From contig JAHDVF020001564.1 in NCBI GenBank assembly GCA_022606425.2, forward strand, positions 1,054,001-1,118,000: a DNA stretch of 64,000 bases, given 5' to 3'. The notes under the pieces were generated by a model. It was given only the letters and a program-made list of their open reading frames with translations, ran no database searches and was not told where the DNA came from. The translations under genes were made by a program, and so were the position numbers. The stretch comes from Lepidostoma basale. Taxonomy: Eukaryota; Arthropoda; Insecta; Trichoptera; Lepidostomatidae. This document shows positions 54,701 to 63,835 of the stretch, one piece after another (within the stretch, counting starts at the first letter, position 1; each line of letters begins with the position of its first letter).

Positions 54701-57700
54701 GGATTCATTGGTTTATATATTTTATATAAAAAATATTACAGAAAAAATTTCCGCCCCCACCCATGGCCACTCCCTGTTACCACCGTTATCTTCGACAGCG
54801 TCAGCACAGACTGTTTTATCTCCCAGCATGCAGAACCAACCTGCCTCTGGTGATGCCGGTGGGGAGAGCAATCAAACTGCTGAACATGATCGCTTCGAAG
54901 ATCGATGTCTTTCATATATTATTTATTTATTTATACATGATACACAAATGAGACATAACAAATGAAAAACATTTAGACGACTCATTTGGACACAAAACGG
55001 TGTTACAAAGATAAGATAAAACAACGACATGAAACCAAAAAATCATATATATCAGAAGGAACCCAAATATGTCGACGTCAGTGAGGCAGTACTCTTTACA
55101 GAATTTGTAATATATTTTTTATGAACACTGCCTCACTGACACTAAAAATGTCCAAATTTGAGACGATTAGATTCAACGTCCGAATTGCTCTTCCTACTGG
55201 CATCACCAAAGGCAGGTTGGTTCTGCGTGATGGAGCAAAGAACAATTGATGTCAGCGCTGTCGCAGGTAATTATCAAGAAAAAAGACCTATTTGCTCCAG
55301 AACATAGAGGGTTCTCAATAGAGCCCCGAATCAGCTTGAAAAAAAGACGTTGCCATTAATCCTTCCCTCCTCAATTCGAGGGAGTTATAACCCAGCATAC
55401 CCAAGAGCCAAGGATATACCCATACTCTCTCATGTAGAGGGCTCTCAAGAATTTATTTTGAACTCTCTCCAACATGAGAGAAACTGAGCCTCGTGAGGAC
55501 TCCATATCACGGCACCTCCCTCGAGCCTGCTTATATACATGAAAGTAAATTTAGAAGACAAATAGTCTTGACTTTGGAGAGTACCTTGTATTCCTAATGT
55601 CGAACCATCTCTCATGCGTTCCTGATACTATATATTTATTATATTTGACCTGTTCTCAATAGATGTCTTTAGCTATAATTGTTGTTTGTAATATCTTTTA
55701 AGAAAATAAACTGATTTGATTGATTCGATGAATTTCGGAAGCAATTTTTTGAAAAAATAAGTGCATCTTATAGTTCGTAAAATACGGTATCTATCACATG
55801 TCACGAGAATCAATATGATAGGTTAAACAAATTGTACACAGTAATTGGGTTCAAACAACCTGTTGTATACCCAAAAAAATATATATTACTTGGCTTTTCT
55901 CTCCGCATTGTACAGAGAGTTCATATTTGGCATCTGGTTGGTCTTCACTGTGTCCAAGACGAAGATGTGCCCCTTCTTAGTGGGGCCCATGCACAGGGCC
56001 CACATCGCCCGCGAGGAGGCCCCCCCGCCGTGGTGGTACAGGAAAATCTGACGCAGCGGAGAGACACCGTTCTGGGAACATCATAGACAATGAAATTAAT
56101 ATTTAAAATTATTAACTATTAAAATTTATAAAACTGTTATAATATCACATGTTTTTACTATTCACTTTTTGAGAATGTCATGACAAATGTTTCGCCAACT
56201 GATATTGGCATCATCGAGTGTTACAAACAACCTGATGATGCCAACATCGGTAGGCGAAACATTTGTCATGACATTCTCAAAAAGTGAATAATATTTTTTT
56301 TTGATATTATAACAGTGTTATAAATTTTAACATTTAGTAATGTTGAAGTATCAGTGTTTTGGCCAAAACAATGGTCTATTTAAATATTTAACAGTCACAG
56401 ATCCAATATCTAAACAAACAAATAAAAAATAATGTTCTTTTTTCAAAATTACTTCCTAACCAAACAGTTGAAATATTAAAAATGTGGAAGTTAAATATGA
56501 ATTTTTAAGATATTCATCATAATTTTTAAGAAAAAAAACCCACTATTACTAGTGTGTAAAAGAGATAGCACACAGACTGTCTACCAAATGTGCGCTCTTG
56601 TTCATATGAGCGTATGAGCGAGATAGATTATATTATCACACAGAAAGTATTTTAATTCAAGCATTGATGATCATCATTTAGGCAATAGTATTTATCTATG
56701 CCGTGTCAAATGCCGTTCTCTGGACCATGGCAGGCGAAAAGCCAATTAGAGAACAAGTTGCTAGACGCAAATGGCAGTGGATCGGTCACACTCTGAGACG
56801 GAACCCAGCCAGCATCGCTCAGGGCGCACTAGACTGGTCCCCTATGGGGGAAAAGAGAAAGCGAGGCAGACCTAGAGCCACCTGGAGAAGAACCCTACAG
56901 GACGAGGTTAAGGCAGCAGGCCTCACTTGGGATTATGTTAGGCATCAGGCATGCGATAGAGTCGGGTGGAAAAGATTCCTTGAGGCCCTATGCACCACGG
57001 AGGTGTGACAGGACAAAAAGAAGAAGAAGAAGATTTATCTATGGTTTTGTGTACAATATATTGTTGTTTAGCAGGGTTAACCTAGTTAGGCGCTATCTCT
57101 TTTTCTATTGTTTGTTCATACGAGCGTATGAACGAGATGCACTGTTTATCACACAGAAAGCATTTTAATTTAAACATTGAGGGTCATATTTTATGAAATG
57201 ACTTCGTTGACAACATTCATGGTCGAGTGGCAAGAACTACGACTGCCACACCGAAGGTCCCGGGTTCGATTCCCGGCGATGGCAGTGTAATTGTCACACT
57301 GTCTTTGGCCTGGTGTAGAATTCACGTGACAATAAAATGGCGATAGATTAGCTATCTATCACTGTCATGAGAGTCAATAGCGAAAAACTATACAATAATT
57401 GGGTTCAAACAACCTTCTAAATACAAATGTGGAAAGCAACATAAAACTACCACATTGAAGGCCCAAATGGCATCGCAATAACCAGCAAAAATGTTGGATT
57501 GAAACTAGCGAAGAAAAATAAATTGTTGCATTAATTTATAGTTTTGTGTAATCACAATGGCTATAGATTTCCTAATAAATTTTTAATGCTTCTAATGATA
57601 ACAATTATAAACTAGGAGACTGTATTATCGACTGCAATCGAATGTTTTAAAAAAAAGTTAATTCTATAATAGTTATTTATATCTTTACTTACATTTTTTT

Positions 57701-60700
57701 GCAAATATGATTGATAAGCAACACTCTTAAACTGTAGTTGATTTAACGTGAAGTTATCCATGTTTGTGAACCCTTTTGATATCAGCCTGCAAAATAGACG
57801 CAATACATTAATGCATGTATGGATCCTATGAAATAAATAAGAAAACACTGAATTTTTCCACTTTCGAGAATATTTATCTCGATACATTTCGCTGATACAG
57901 TGAAACCCGGATTTAACGTCCCCGTATTTAATGTTTTCCCGCCAATTGTGTTTTATTATTGCAGTCCCGATATATTTTACATTTTTTAACCAGCTTTTAC
58001 GTCGAAAATATTCTAAATATGCGAGTTACGCGCGCTTGACTATGAGTCGGCGCATCTTTTCGGGTGTGATTGGTCGGCGAGCGACGTTGTTATCGGTCGG
58101 CAAACGGCGCGCACCGTGGTGATTGGCCGATATTTTTCAATTTTCGTTGGTTAACATCTGTCCTTCTGTCATTCGGTTTTCGACTCAATTTATAACGCTT
58201 CTTTCTTTTTGACATTAATTGGGGTCGTCATTTAGAACAATTTTTAGGTTATTTGTTTTGTTTCTTTAGGTTAATTACAACATTTTCTTTATTTTTTACA
58301 TCGGTTTCATTTTGGTTCACGCATTTTGCGAACTAATCTATGTGATTTAAAAATAAATAAACATAAATGTTGTTTTTTTCAATACCCCCATTTATGTTTT
58401 CCCTCCATTTACGTTTTTTTTCTCAGTCTCTTAAAAAACGTAAAATAGGGGTTTAACTGTATTATATTTTTATCATCAAGGACATAAATTAGTAAAAAAT
58501 ATTTTAAACATAATACAATAGACAAAAAAGATGAATGAAGAAAGTAAAACAATGTAAATGGAACTAGAAATAGAGGAAGACTGAGGAAAACGTGGAATGG
58601 TCAAATCAATCAAATATGTAATGTCGGCCATGTGAGGAATCAGAGAAATCGACGTGCATGCATGACACGATGTGTGGATGTTGTGGAAGCGAGATAAGTA
58701 TGTCAGGAAAGAAAAGTGTGACAGTCCATCCTTTCTGTTAGTTAGTTAGTTTTTTAGAATGTGTAAGGAATCAGCCGTAAAAACTTTGTGCAAGTTTATT
58801 AATGTGTATTTTGAGGAGCCAACTAACTTCCTGGCTTCCGTCTTGTCCACGGTACAAACGCAACCCAACTGGACCAGCACGCGGAACTCCAGACTCATCT
58901 GCGTCTCGTAGATTCCCTCTATTTCAGGAGCGGACAGCTCGGCCATTAGTTCCCTGGAAAAATAACATACAACAGATTAGATTATATATTTTTTAAATGC
59001 GCTCTTTAAACCTTTGGTTACCGAAATCCAATTTATCAGCTTTCGTTTAAAAATAAAACGTCTTTTAGAATCTTAAAATGTTATTTTTTTAATCCCCAAT
59101 TGAGTGCGGAATTTCGCTTATCGCGGCCATGTCCGGAACGCATCTCCCGCGATCAAAGGGGGGGTTACCTGTAGTCCCATTTCTTAAGTAGATAACATTT
59201 CCAAAAAAAAAATTGCATTTTTATTGATAATTTTTTGTCTAATATTCGCACAGTTCGTTTGATCAAGTATCGAAAATACATATTGTATACAAGTATTCTC
59301 TGCCTTTGAAACAAACAGATTTCATTCTCGAATTAAGATTCAATTTCAGTTTCATTCTGAGAGCAAAAAAGGAAAAACAACAGAATTTAAAATATCCAAA
59401 CATGATATTATCCAGCCTCCTACGTTAAATGTAGTCAAACGGAGTTCAAGACATTTTTTTATTACTGCAAATGAAGCTAACTTTGCACCAACAGGCCTTA
59501 GCGGCCTCTTACTAGTTTAACTCTTTGCATGCTTACGTATCAACTGTCGATACTGCAAAAAGTCTATACTCACACGCAGCCGTATCATCACTTGATACGG
59601 GAACTTTGACTGCCGATATTACAGCGCCCTTTTGTCAAAAATAAAATTGTATTTTATAAAAAAACATTGATAATCAAGTGCGCGTCTTCGCGTCTTCGAG
59701 TGCCATAGCTTACAATTTTGTCAACAGATGGCATTAGTACTAATTTGCTAACTGCGCTTGCGCGTGCCAAGTAAATGTTAATGAATGATTACAGTAAAAT
59801 AGGCACTAAGTACAAAAAAAAAAAGTATGCAGTTTAGTTCTATATATAATATAGAACAAAACTGCATACTTAATCATTATGTATTTTTTTGGTACTTAGT
59901 GCCTACTTTACTGCAATGTAATATTTCGAACACACACACACACACACTGAGAGAATGGCGCAACCACATTCAAAAGATACGGTATGTTTTTGTATAAAAT
60001 TTTATGTTTTTGTATAAACATCTAAGAGTGTTGACACACGAGGATTAGTTTTCATATTGTAGAGAATAATCTGTTCTGTCTATAGAGTCCAATAAATCAT
60101 GCCATAATGCTATAATTTGACATTTAATTGCGTACATAGGTATTTGAAAATATGTACCGCGTAGGGGCATTGATAAAACGGAACGAATAAACGCGTGGAA
60201 AAGGTTAAGAAGAATAAACGAAACTAGCAGCACAATGGGTCTCTCTAAAAAAAGTCTCTTACTCCTGATGCTGTCGATAGAGCTCCTCGGGAACGGTATA
60301 CTGGTAGAGGTGGGCCACGGGGCGCGCACGCGGCAGGATACGCGTGCAGCGCTTCCACAGAGCGCCCGCCTCCTCGCTGCGCCCCACGCGCTGGTTGACG
60401 TAGAACACGCGGGGCACGCGCAGACGGATCTGGTGCAGCTCGGAGCCAACCAGCGCCCACAGGCGGAACAGACCCGGCTCGTTGGTCTCGTACAACTGGA
60501 AAAATTCACCAATCGTTAAACGGTTACGTATATTTAATTAGCGATATATTCATAGTCCATCGCATGTTACAATACAGAGGAAGTGTTATGTCAGAATAGG
60601 GCAGTGTGATGGTCCATTCTCGCTGCCAATCATAGTTTCTTAGACAATAATACAAAGCTCAATATTCTTATTTATTGTTTCTTTGAACAATGAGGTAAAA

Positions 60701-63232
60701 CTCCATATTAAATGGAGTACATGTTTCGCCTTGCCAATCAAATAAGTTGATGTCTTGGTAAGAGGAAACGTGTAATTTCTATATAATAAAATAAGTACAT
60801 AGTAAATTTTGAAGTCTTGGATTTGTAGTAGAACACTTATTAAGTCTTGCAACCGTAGTAGGATGTTTTTTAGTCTTGTATCTGTCTTAGATCATTTGCA
60901 TCTGTAGTAGGATGCTTTTTAAATCTGGCATCTGTAGTAGGATGCTTTTTAAGTCTTGCAACTGTAGTAGGACACTTTTTTAGTCTTGCATCTGTCTTAG
61001 ATCATTTGCATCTGTAGTAGGATGCTTTTCAAATCTGGCATCTGTAGTAGGATGCTTTTTAAGTCTTGCAACTGTAGTAGGACACTTTTTTAGTCTTGCA
61101 TCTGTCTTAGATCATTTGCATCTGTAGTAGGATGCTTTTTAAATCTGGCATCTGTAGTAGGATGCTTTTTAAGTCTTGCAACTGTAGTAGGACACTTTTT
61201 TAGTCTTGCATCTGTCTTAGATCATTTGCATCTGTAGTAGGATGCTTTTTAAATCTGGCATCTGTAGTAGGATGCTTTTTAAGTCTTGCAACTCTGGTAG
61301 GCCTTTTTAGTCTTGTATCTGTCTTTGATCATTTGCATCTGTAGTAGGATGCTTTTCAAATCTGCATCTGTAGTAGGATGCTTTTTAAGTCTTACAACTG
61401 TAGTAGGACACTTTTTTAGTCTTGCATCTGTCTTAGATCATTTGCATCTGTAGTAGGATGCTTTTTTCAAATCTGGCATCTGTGAGGATGCTTTTAAGTC
61501 TTGCAACTGTAGTAGGACACTTTTTTAGTCTTGCATCTGTCTTAGATCATTTGCATCTGTAGTAGGATGCTTTTTAAATCTGGCATCTGTAGTAGGATGC
61601 TTTTTAAGTCTTGCAACTGTAGTAGGACACTTTTTTAGTCTTGTATCTGTCTTTGATCATTTGCATCTGTAGTAGGATGCTTTTCAAATCTGGCATCTGT
61701 AGTAGGATGCTTTTTAAGTCTTGCAACTGTAGTAGGACACTTTTTTAGTCTTGCATCTGTCTTAGATCATTTGCATCTGTAGTAGGATGCTTTTCAAATC
61801 TGGCATCTGTAGTAGGATGCTTTTTAAGTCTTGCAACTGTAGTAGGACACTTTTTTAGTCTTGCATCTGTCTTAGATCATTTGCATCTGTAGTAGGATGC
61901 TTTTTAAATCTGGCATCTGTAGTAGGATGCTTTTTAAGTCTTGCAACTGTAGTAGGACACTTTTTTAGTCTTGCATCTGTCTTAGATCATTTGCATCTGT
62001 AGTAGGATGCTTTTCAAATCTGGCATCTGTAGTAGGATGCTTTTTAAGTCTTGCAACTGTAGTAGGACACTTTTTTAGTCTTGCATCTGTCTTAGATCAT
62101 TTGCATCTGTAGTAGGATGCTTTTTAAATCTGGCATCTGTAGTAGGATGCTTTTTAAGTCTTGCAACTGTAGTAGGACACTTTTTTAGTCTTGTATCTGT
62201 CTTTGATCATTTGCATCTGTAGTAGGATGCTTTTCAAATCTGGCATCTGTAGTAGGATGCTTTTTAAGTCTTGCAACTGTAGTAGGACACTTTTTAAGTC
62301 TTGCAACTGTAGTAGGACACTTTTTAAGTCTTGCAACCGTAGGAGGATTTTTTTTAAGTCTGGCATCTATAGAACACTTTTTAAATCTTGCAACAATAAC
62401 AAACACAACAAACCATCACGCCGTTTCCCCGTAGGGGTAGGCAGAGAGAATGGACCACCACACTAACTCTATCCTGGCACACCTCTCTAGCTTCCTTTAC
62501 ATTCATACAGCGAGTCATACACGCACGTTGATTCTTCCGACTTCTAACATGACCAACCTTTAAAATTTGATTAATTTGGTCATGCCATGTTTTCCTCGGT
62601 CTGCCTCGACTCCGTACTTCATTTACATCATTAACATATACTTTCAGAACCATTCTTTCTCCATCCATGCGCTGCATATGTCCGAACCAACGCAGCGATC
62701 CTTTCATAATTTTGTTCATAATACCTTCTTCCATCTTAAGTTCTGCATCTGTAGAAAAACACTTTTAAGTCTTGCAACTGCAGTAGGATGTTTTTTAAGT
62801 CTTGCATCTGTAGTACAACACTTTTTAAGTCTTGCAACTGCAATATGATGCTTTTTAAATTCCGCATCCGTAGCTGAACACGGTTTAAGTCTTTCAAACA
62901 AGGTTCAAAAGGAAAATACTTCAAATACTGGAAAGATTTAGCCTCATTAGCATTGTACTTATTCAAGTGTTTCCATGCCTTCTTCCAAATCAACAACTTA
63001 AATGTAATGTTTATTTGGAAAATATAGAATATGAAAAGTAGCAATGTTGTATTCAAAATATTTATTTAAATTATCATCAAAATAATGTGTTTTACCTGTA
63101 TAATTTGCCAGGGGGTATCCAGGAGGGTCCTTTGAGCTCGCTTGAGGAAGCCCCCGAGGGTGGCGGACGGCCCGTGGCTGCGGACGGGAGCAAGACACTC
63201 CTCATCACCGGCACGATCGGAGTCCTTTTTGC
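39372..63232 (-). CDS. POLE: DNA polymerase epsilon catalytic subunit, C-terminal part, 18 exons
   Basis: Leading-strand replicative polymerase subunit. Exons in coding order: 63096-63232, 60263-60495, 58828-58953, 57693-57786, 55890-56071, 54040-54236, 51653-51803, 50461-50616, 49923-50131, 48360-48504, 47646-47830, 46287-46411, 45683-45769, 44358-44515, 42797-42962, 42527-42708, 41067-41199, 39372-39539. All joints keep frame; about 944 residues, matching the family's non-catalytic C-terminal half. The N-terminal exonuclease/polymerase half lies beyond 64000. Diagnostic: [66 protein letters not shown], and the terminal Cys clusters. The first visible exon has a weak polypyrimidine tract and is the least certain boundary. 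Confidence 0.95.
39600..39960 (+). mobile_element. LINE ORF2 fragment, decayed
   Basis: Broken frame reading [31 protein letters not shown]. Same lineage as the TTAG family but no tail. It lies between the POLE 3' end intron pieces. Confidence 0.55.
40073..40448 (+). mobile_element. MITE family B, copy 2
   Basis: Inverted ends TCGTCACCTGAGAGTAAGA / complement; matches 22693-23082 almost throughout. Contains a 68-codon open stretch (40214-40420: [20 protein letters not shown]) that is disrupted in copy 1. Confidence 0.75.
40530..40830. repeat. Foldback with two facing hammerhead-like motifs
   Basis: Long arms (AGGAAATTGAAAATAACTTTG near 40553 and complement near 40785). Minus strand 40631-40600: CTGATGA, U, stem GGGGG/CCTCC, GAAAC. 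Plus strand 40721-40751: CTGAAGA, U, stem GGAG/CTCC, GAAAC. Cleavage-site base changed in both. Confidence 0.65.
41290..41480 (+). mobile_element. LINE reverse-transcriptase fragment
   Basis: [17 protein letters not shown], then [14 protein letters not shown] in a shifted frame, resembling the D/E-FxYLGS region of RTE-like LINEs. Confidence 0.55.
41590..42010 (+). mobile_element. Possible solo LTR
   Basis: Non-coding GC-rich block with TATAAAAA (from 41653), a TCAGT initiator (41689-41693) 36 bp further on, and AATAAA at about 41960, the order expected for U3-R-U5. I could not fix its ends or a target duplication, so this is tentative. Confidence 0.45.
42110..42440 (+). mobile_element. LINE ORF2 fragment
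   Basis: Starts [14 protein letters not shown] and continues in shifted frames to a TAAATAAATAAAAAC end at the edge of the POLE exon 42527 intron. Confidence 0.55.
42797..63232 (-). CDS. POLE: POLE exons: inactive polymerase-like middle region
   Basis: Fifteen exons cover the segment of Pol epsilon that descends from a second, catalytically dead exonuclease-polymerase module and includes the conserved block around [21 protein letters not shown] family-typical acidic linker ([11 protein letters not shown]) is the 45683-45769 exon. Several exons sit within a few tens of bases of mobile elements (50441 and 50461; 63232 and 63296). Confidence 0.9.
43020..43420 (+). mobile_element. LINE ORF2 fragment, decayed
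   Basis: [24 protein letters not shown] frame and [13 protein letters not shown], then AGCCGAGGACAGACAAGGAA. Tail lost or replaced. Confidence 0.6.
43500..43695 (-). mobile_element. tRNA-derived SINE, antisense, full length
   Basis: On the minus strand: head CCATGGCTGAGTAAGTGC (A-box region), B box GGTTCGATTCC (complement at 43641-43651), a body ending GAGCGATTCAAC, and an (ATA)n tail at 43500-43516. Similar to 57213-57345; tail remnants recur near 11460, 16650 and 52215. Confidence 0.8.
43736..44335 (+). mobile_element. piggyBac-family element, internally deleted
   Basis: 600 bp with perfect 13 bp ends CCCTTACCACTCC at TTAA (43732-43735, 44336-44339), plus a subterminal inverted pair around GCCAGCCGACA / TGTCGGCTGGC, as in piggyBac. 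Retains only the transposase C-terminus. Another right end of this family is at 50335-50441. Confidence 0.9.
43960..44172 (+). pseudogene. piggyBac transposase C-terminal Cys-rich domain (remnant)
   Basis: 70-codon open stretch: [39 protein letters not shown]. The CxxC...CxxC...C..YH pattern is the terminal cysteine-rich domain that binds the element ends. The catalytic core is deleted, so it cannot transpose alone; it could at most be a DNA-binding peptide. Confidence 0.85.
44540..44770 (+). pseudogene. Transposon-protein N-terminal fragment (DUF4817-like)
   Basis: Reading [20 protein letters not shown] and [17 protein letters not shown], the helix-turn-helix style N-terminus seen in many insect transposon proteins. 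Broken at both ends, directly upstream of POLE exon 44358-44515 in that gene's intron. Confidence 0.55.
44960..45594 (+). mobile_element. mariner-like element, internally deleted
   Basis: 635 bp with ends CATAGGTTGCCTTTTATG and CTTAAAAGGCAACCCTCG at TA sites. Frame 1 holds the N-terminal helix-turn-helix ([20 protein letters not shown]); a deletion joins it out of frame to the C-terminus ([20 protein letters not shown]). The first two catalytic Asp are gone. Distinct from the 3937-5238 mariner. Confidence 0.85.
45905..46275 (+). mobile_element. LINE ORF2 fragment (RTE-like)
   Basis: [15 protein letters not shown] and the ...[13 protein letters not shown] ending CCATCAAAGAAGAAT match 11452-12290. 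It ends about 12 bp from POLE exon 46287-46411. Confidence 0.6.
46485..46598 (+). mobile_element. SINE sharing the LINE tail, 5'-truncated copy
   Basis: Begins in the body (CGCGGAGCGAAAAGAGAAGG) and ends at the hairpin plus GATGG(TTAG)n. Confidence 0.75.
46670..46770. repeat. Foldback with decayed hammerhead-like motif
   Basis: Layout like 1383-1500 (arms CAGGGTTATA / TATAACCCTG). Minus strand 46705-46681: CTGTAGA, A, stem GCT/AGC, GAAAC. Confidence 0.5.
46930..47640 (-). mobile_element. LINE fragments, antisense
   Basis: 46930-47370 is an antisense GAA-tailed LINE (TTCTTCTTCCAATGCCGTGT start). 47400-47640 holds a CTGACCCGGCAACG word and a minus-strand [14 protein letters not shown] frame. 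Both in the POLE intron before exon 47646. Confidence 0.6.
47905..48240 (+). mobile_element. SINE head joined to a LINE end
   Basis: 47905-47970 has the tRNA-like head (TCATGGCCGAGTGGTAAGTG) with GTGCATTGACTGCCA duplicated in tandem. It then passes directly into the end of the LINE seen at 51030-51400 and 56695-57030 (GAGCCACCTAGAGAAG, CACCACGGAGGCGTGA). Confidence 0.65.
48802..49438. mobile_element. pogo-like MITE, 637 bp
   Basis: Ends CAGTAGACTCCCGA at TA sites 48800-48801 and 49439-49440, with a second conserved part TCCCGGTTAA. No transposase left. Confidence 0.8.
49447..49894. mobile_element. pogo-like MITE (family F3) with internal tandem repeat
   Basis: Right end TAGGGGTTTCACTG-TA matches 57898-58459. 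Contains four ~26 bp units of GGTGAGCGACGTTGTAATTA (about 49485-49575). Left end truncated. Lies within 30 bp of POLE exon 49923. Confidence 0.7.
50195..50441 (+). mobile_element. LINE RT fragment cut by a piggyBac right end
   Basis: 50195-50334 reads [20 protein letters not shown] and [13 protein letters not shown] (RTE-like). 50335-50441 is the right end of the 43736-44335 piggyBac family, ending TGGTAAGGG-TTAA, 19 bp from POLE exon 50461. Confidence 0.7.
51030..51545. mobile_element. LINE fragments around a POLE intron
   Basis: 51030-51400 sense, [13 protein letters not shown] / [18 protein letters not shown] family. 51468-51545 antisense TTAG-family piece (CTTCCATACATAAGGGTC). Confidence 0.65.
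51835..52200 (+). mobile_element. TTAG-family LINE end, long open copy with (GTTT)n tail
   Basis: Open over 137 codons (51777-52190): [60 protein letters not shown]. The tail is GATGGTTTGTTTGTTT, not TTAG, as in the antisense copy at 62407-62735, marking a subfamily. Fewest disruptions of all copies here. Confidence 0.8.
52208..53072. mobile_element. SINE tail and decayed LINE pieces
   Basis: 52208-52290 antisense SINE tail (TTATTATTTTGTTGAATCGC). 52300-52710 AT-rich, unassigned. 52715-53072 sense LINE debris (GTTGAGGAAGGCCAAGGAAG; repeated AGGATAGAG words). Confidence 0.5.
53077..53851 (+). mobile_element. TTAA-flanked element (family T3), copy 2
   Basis: TTAA at 53073-53076 and 53852-53855; inserted into LINE debris that continues at 53856. 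Open stretch 53242-53487 ([20 protein letters not shown]) is shared with copy 1 at 27731-28514 but unrecognised. Confidence 0.75.
54349..54660 (+). repeat. One arm of the 26266-27127 foldback family
   Basis: TGTATCTCAATAGAGACGAA ... CTAGCGCCATCTATTAAGAA matches the left arm only; the partner arm is absent, so this copy cannot form the full hairpin. Confidence 0.75.
54725..55735. mobile_element. Three CR1/Jockey-like LINE ends in alternating orientation
   Basis: 54725-54925 sense ([36 protein letters not shown]); 54925-55540 antisense, long (tail TTATTTATTTATACATGATA, back to CTCGTGAGGACTCCATATCA); 55545-55735 sense tail ending AACTGATTTGATTGATTCG. Confidence 0.7.
56150..56345. repeat. Foldback with hammerhead-like core
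   Basis: Arms CACTTTTTGAGAATGTCATG and complement. Plus strand 56232-56267: CTGATGA, U, stem II GCC/GGC (with inner AC/GT), GAAAC, ATTT, GTC: all core bases present. Minus strand 56214-56180 has a second copy with stem GCCAA/TTGGC and a changed start. Confidence 0.65.
56345..56695. other. Intron, AT-rich, with a duplicated segment
   Basis: 56600-56665 (GTTCATATGAGCGTATGAGC, ATCACACAGAAAGTATTTTA) recurs at 57112-57175; the LINE end at 56695-57030 lies between the copies. Confidence 0.5.
56695..57030 (+). mobile_element. LINE end with 101-codon open frame
   Basis: [60 protein letters not shown], ending GACAGGACAAAAAGAAGAAG. Copies at 47970-48240 and 51030-51400. Confidence 0.8.
57213..57345 (+). 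mobile_element. tRNA-derived SINE
   Basis: A box TGGTCGAGTGG (57220-57230) and B box GGTTCGATTCC (57263-57273), 32 bases apart as in tRNA genes; the GTCGAGTGG wording is Ser/Leu-tRNA-like. Body CACACTGTCTTTGGCCTGGT follows. It is not a functional tRNA: no acceptor stem closes. Confidence 0.8.
57898..58459. mobile_element. pogo-like MITE (family F3), complete
   Basis: 562 bp, ends CAGTGAAACCCGGATTTAACG and TAGGGGTTTAACTG at TA (57896-57897, 58460-58461). Non-coding. Confidence 0.8.
58550..58755 (+). mobile_element. TTAG-family LINE end
   Basis: AATGGAACTAGAAATAGAGG to CTGTTAGTTAGTTAG; the hairpin segment is deleted in this copy. Confidence 0.7.
58990..59790. other. Intron, no clear feature
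   Basis: POLE intron. Mixed-composition unique-looking sequence; a GC-rich spot near 59100-59170 (TCGCGGCCATGTCCGGAACG) is not part of any frame I trust. Confidence 0.35.
59793..59946. repeat. Small foldback followed by (CA)n
   Basis: Arms CAGTAAAATAGGCACTAAGTAC / complement with inner AGTATGCAGTTT arms, closed near 59850; then nine CA repeats at 59931-59946. The CAGTAAAA ends next to TA suggest a pogo-like MITE. Confidence 0.65.
60860..62398 (+). repeat. 110 bp higher-order satellite, about 13 copies
   Basis: Period 110 bp (for example TAGTCTTGCATCTGTCTTAG at 60981, 61091, 61201). Each unit holds four related 20-30 bp subunits ending in TAGTAGGATGC / TAGTAGGACAC or CTTAGATCA. Repeats continue in decayed form at 62740-62905 past a LINE insertion. 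Each unit has one ATTTGCAT octamer. Lies in a POLE intron. Confidence 0.9.
62407..62735 (-). mobile_element. TTAG-family LINE end ((GTTT)n subfamily), antisense
   Basis: Minus-strand open frame of 117 codons (62381-62734) close to the 51835-52200 copy: [40 protein letters not shown]. Inserted in the satellite, whose units resume at about 62740. Confidence 0.8.
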
Positions 63233-63295
63233 CTATTTTGATGCCATTTCATTTATTGCATTTTACGTCAACAAGATGATTTTAACCTTTCCCTT

Positions 63296-63816
63296 ACGGT
63301 GCTAAAATAAAAACGTGCGTTCCGGTGTAGGGTAGTCAGTACGCATAAAAAAAATTAACGATTTTAAATCAGAAAAATAGAAACATTCATAGCTAATCCC
63401 CTTATATAATTATAATTGAAGTAAAAAATTATAATAATTGAGATTTAATTGCTAAAAACATTAAAAAACCATCTGGCAACGCTCACGGAAAGGGCATAGG
63501 TCCGCTCTGGTTGAAAGCCCGAAAGCGACTGCCGCCGGTGCGGCAGAGTGAGAGCATTGAGCTAGAACATATGCAAAAGTGAGATGCGAATATAGTGTCG
63601 CGCACTCAGCGCTACGAATTTCATTTCCGATTTCACAAAATATCTCGGATGTACCCGATAAATTTTGATTATTATTAATATTATTTTTTTAATCAATGCG
63701 TAAATATATTATGGAGGAATACCTAAAATCTTAACCTTGTATTTATTATATTTATAGAGGTATTGATAGTTATTAGAAGCAACGTGTAGAAGATACCCAT
63801 CACAGGGAAGGGAGGG
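63296..63816 (+). mobile_element. TTAA-flanked MITE (family T1), copy 3
   Basis: 521 bp, TTAA at 63292-63295 and 63817-63820, ends CCTTTCCCTTACGG and CAGGGAAGGGAGGG. Its left end is about 64 bp from the POLE exon at 63232, inside the region that should carry the branch point. Confidence 0.8.
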
Positions 63817-63835
63817 TTAAGAACTTTATTATAAA

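Noticed and set aside
57213..57290. tRNA gene
   Set aside because: A and B boxes are present, but no acceptor stem closes and the sequence continues into a repeated SINE body found elsewhere.
60045..60512. 155-codon minus-strand open frame and two plus-strand frames over the same place
   Set aside because: They overlap POLE exon 60263-60495 in other frames; only the POLE frame matches a known protein and has splice signals.
62154..62466. Open frames encoding repeated ARLKK or CSRTLFKS peptides
   Set aside because: Product of the 110 bp satellite with few stops; no start context or gene structure.
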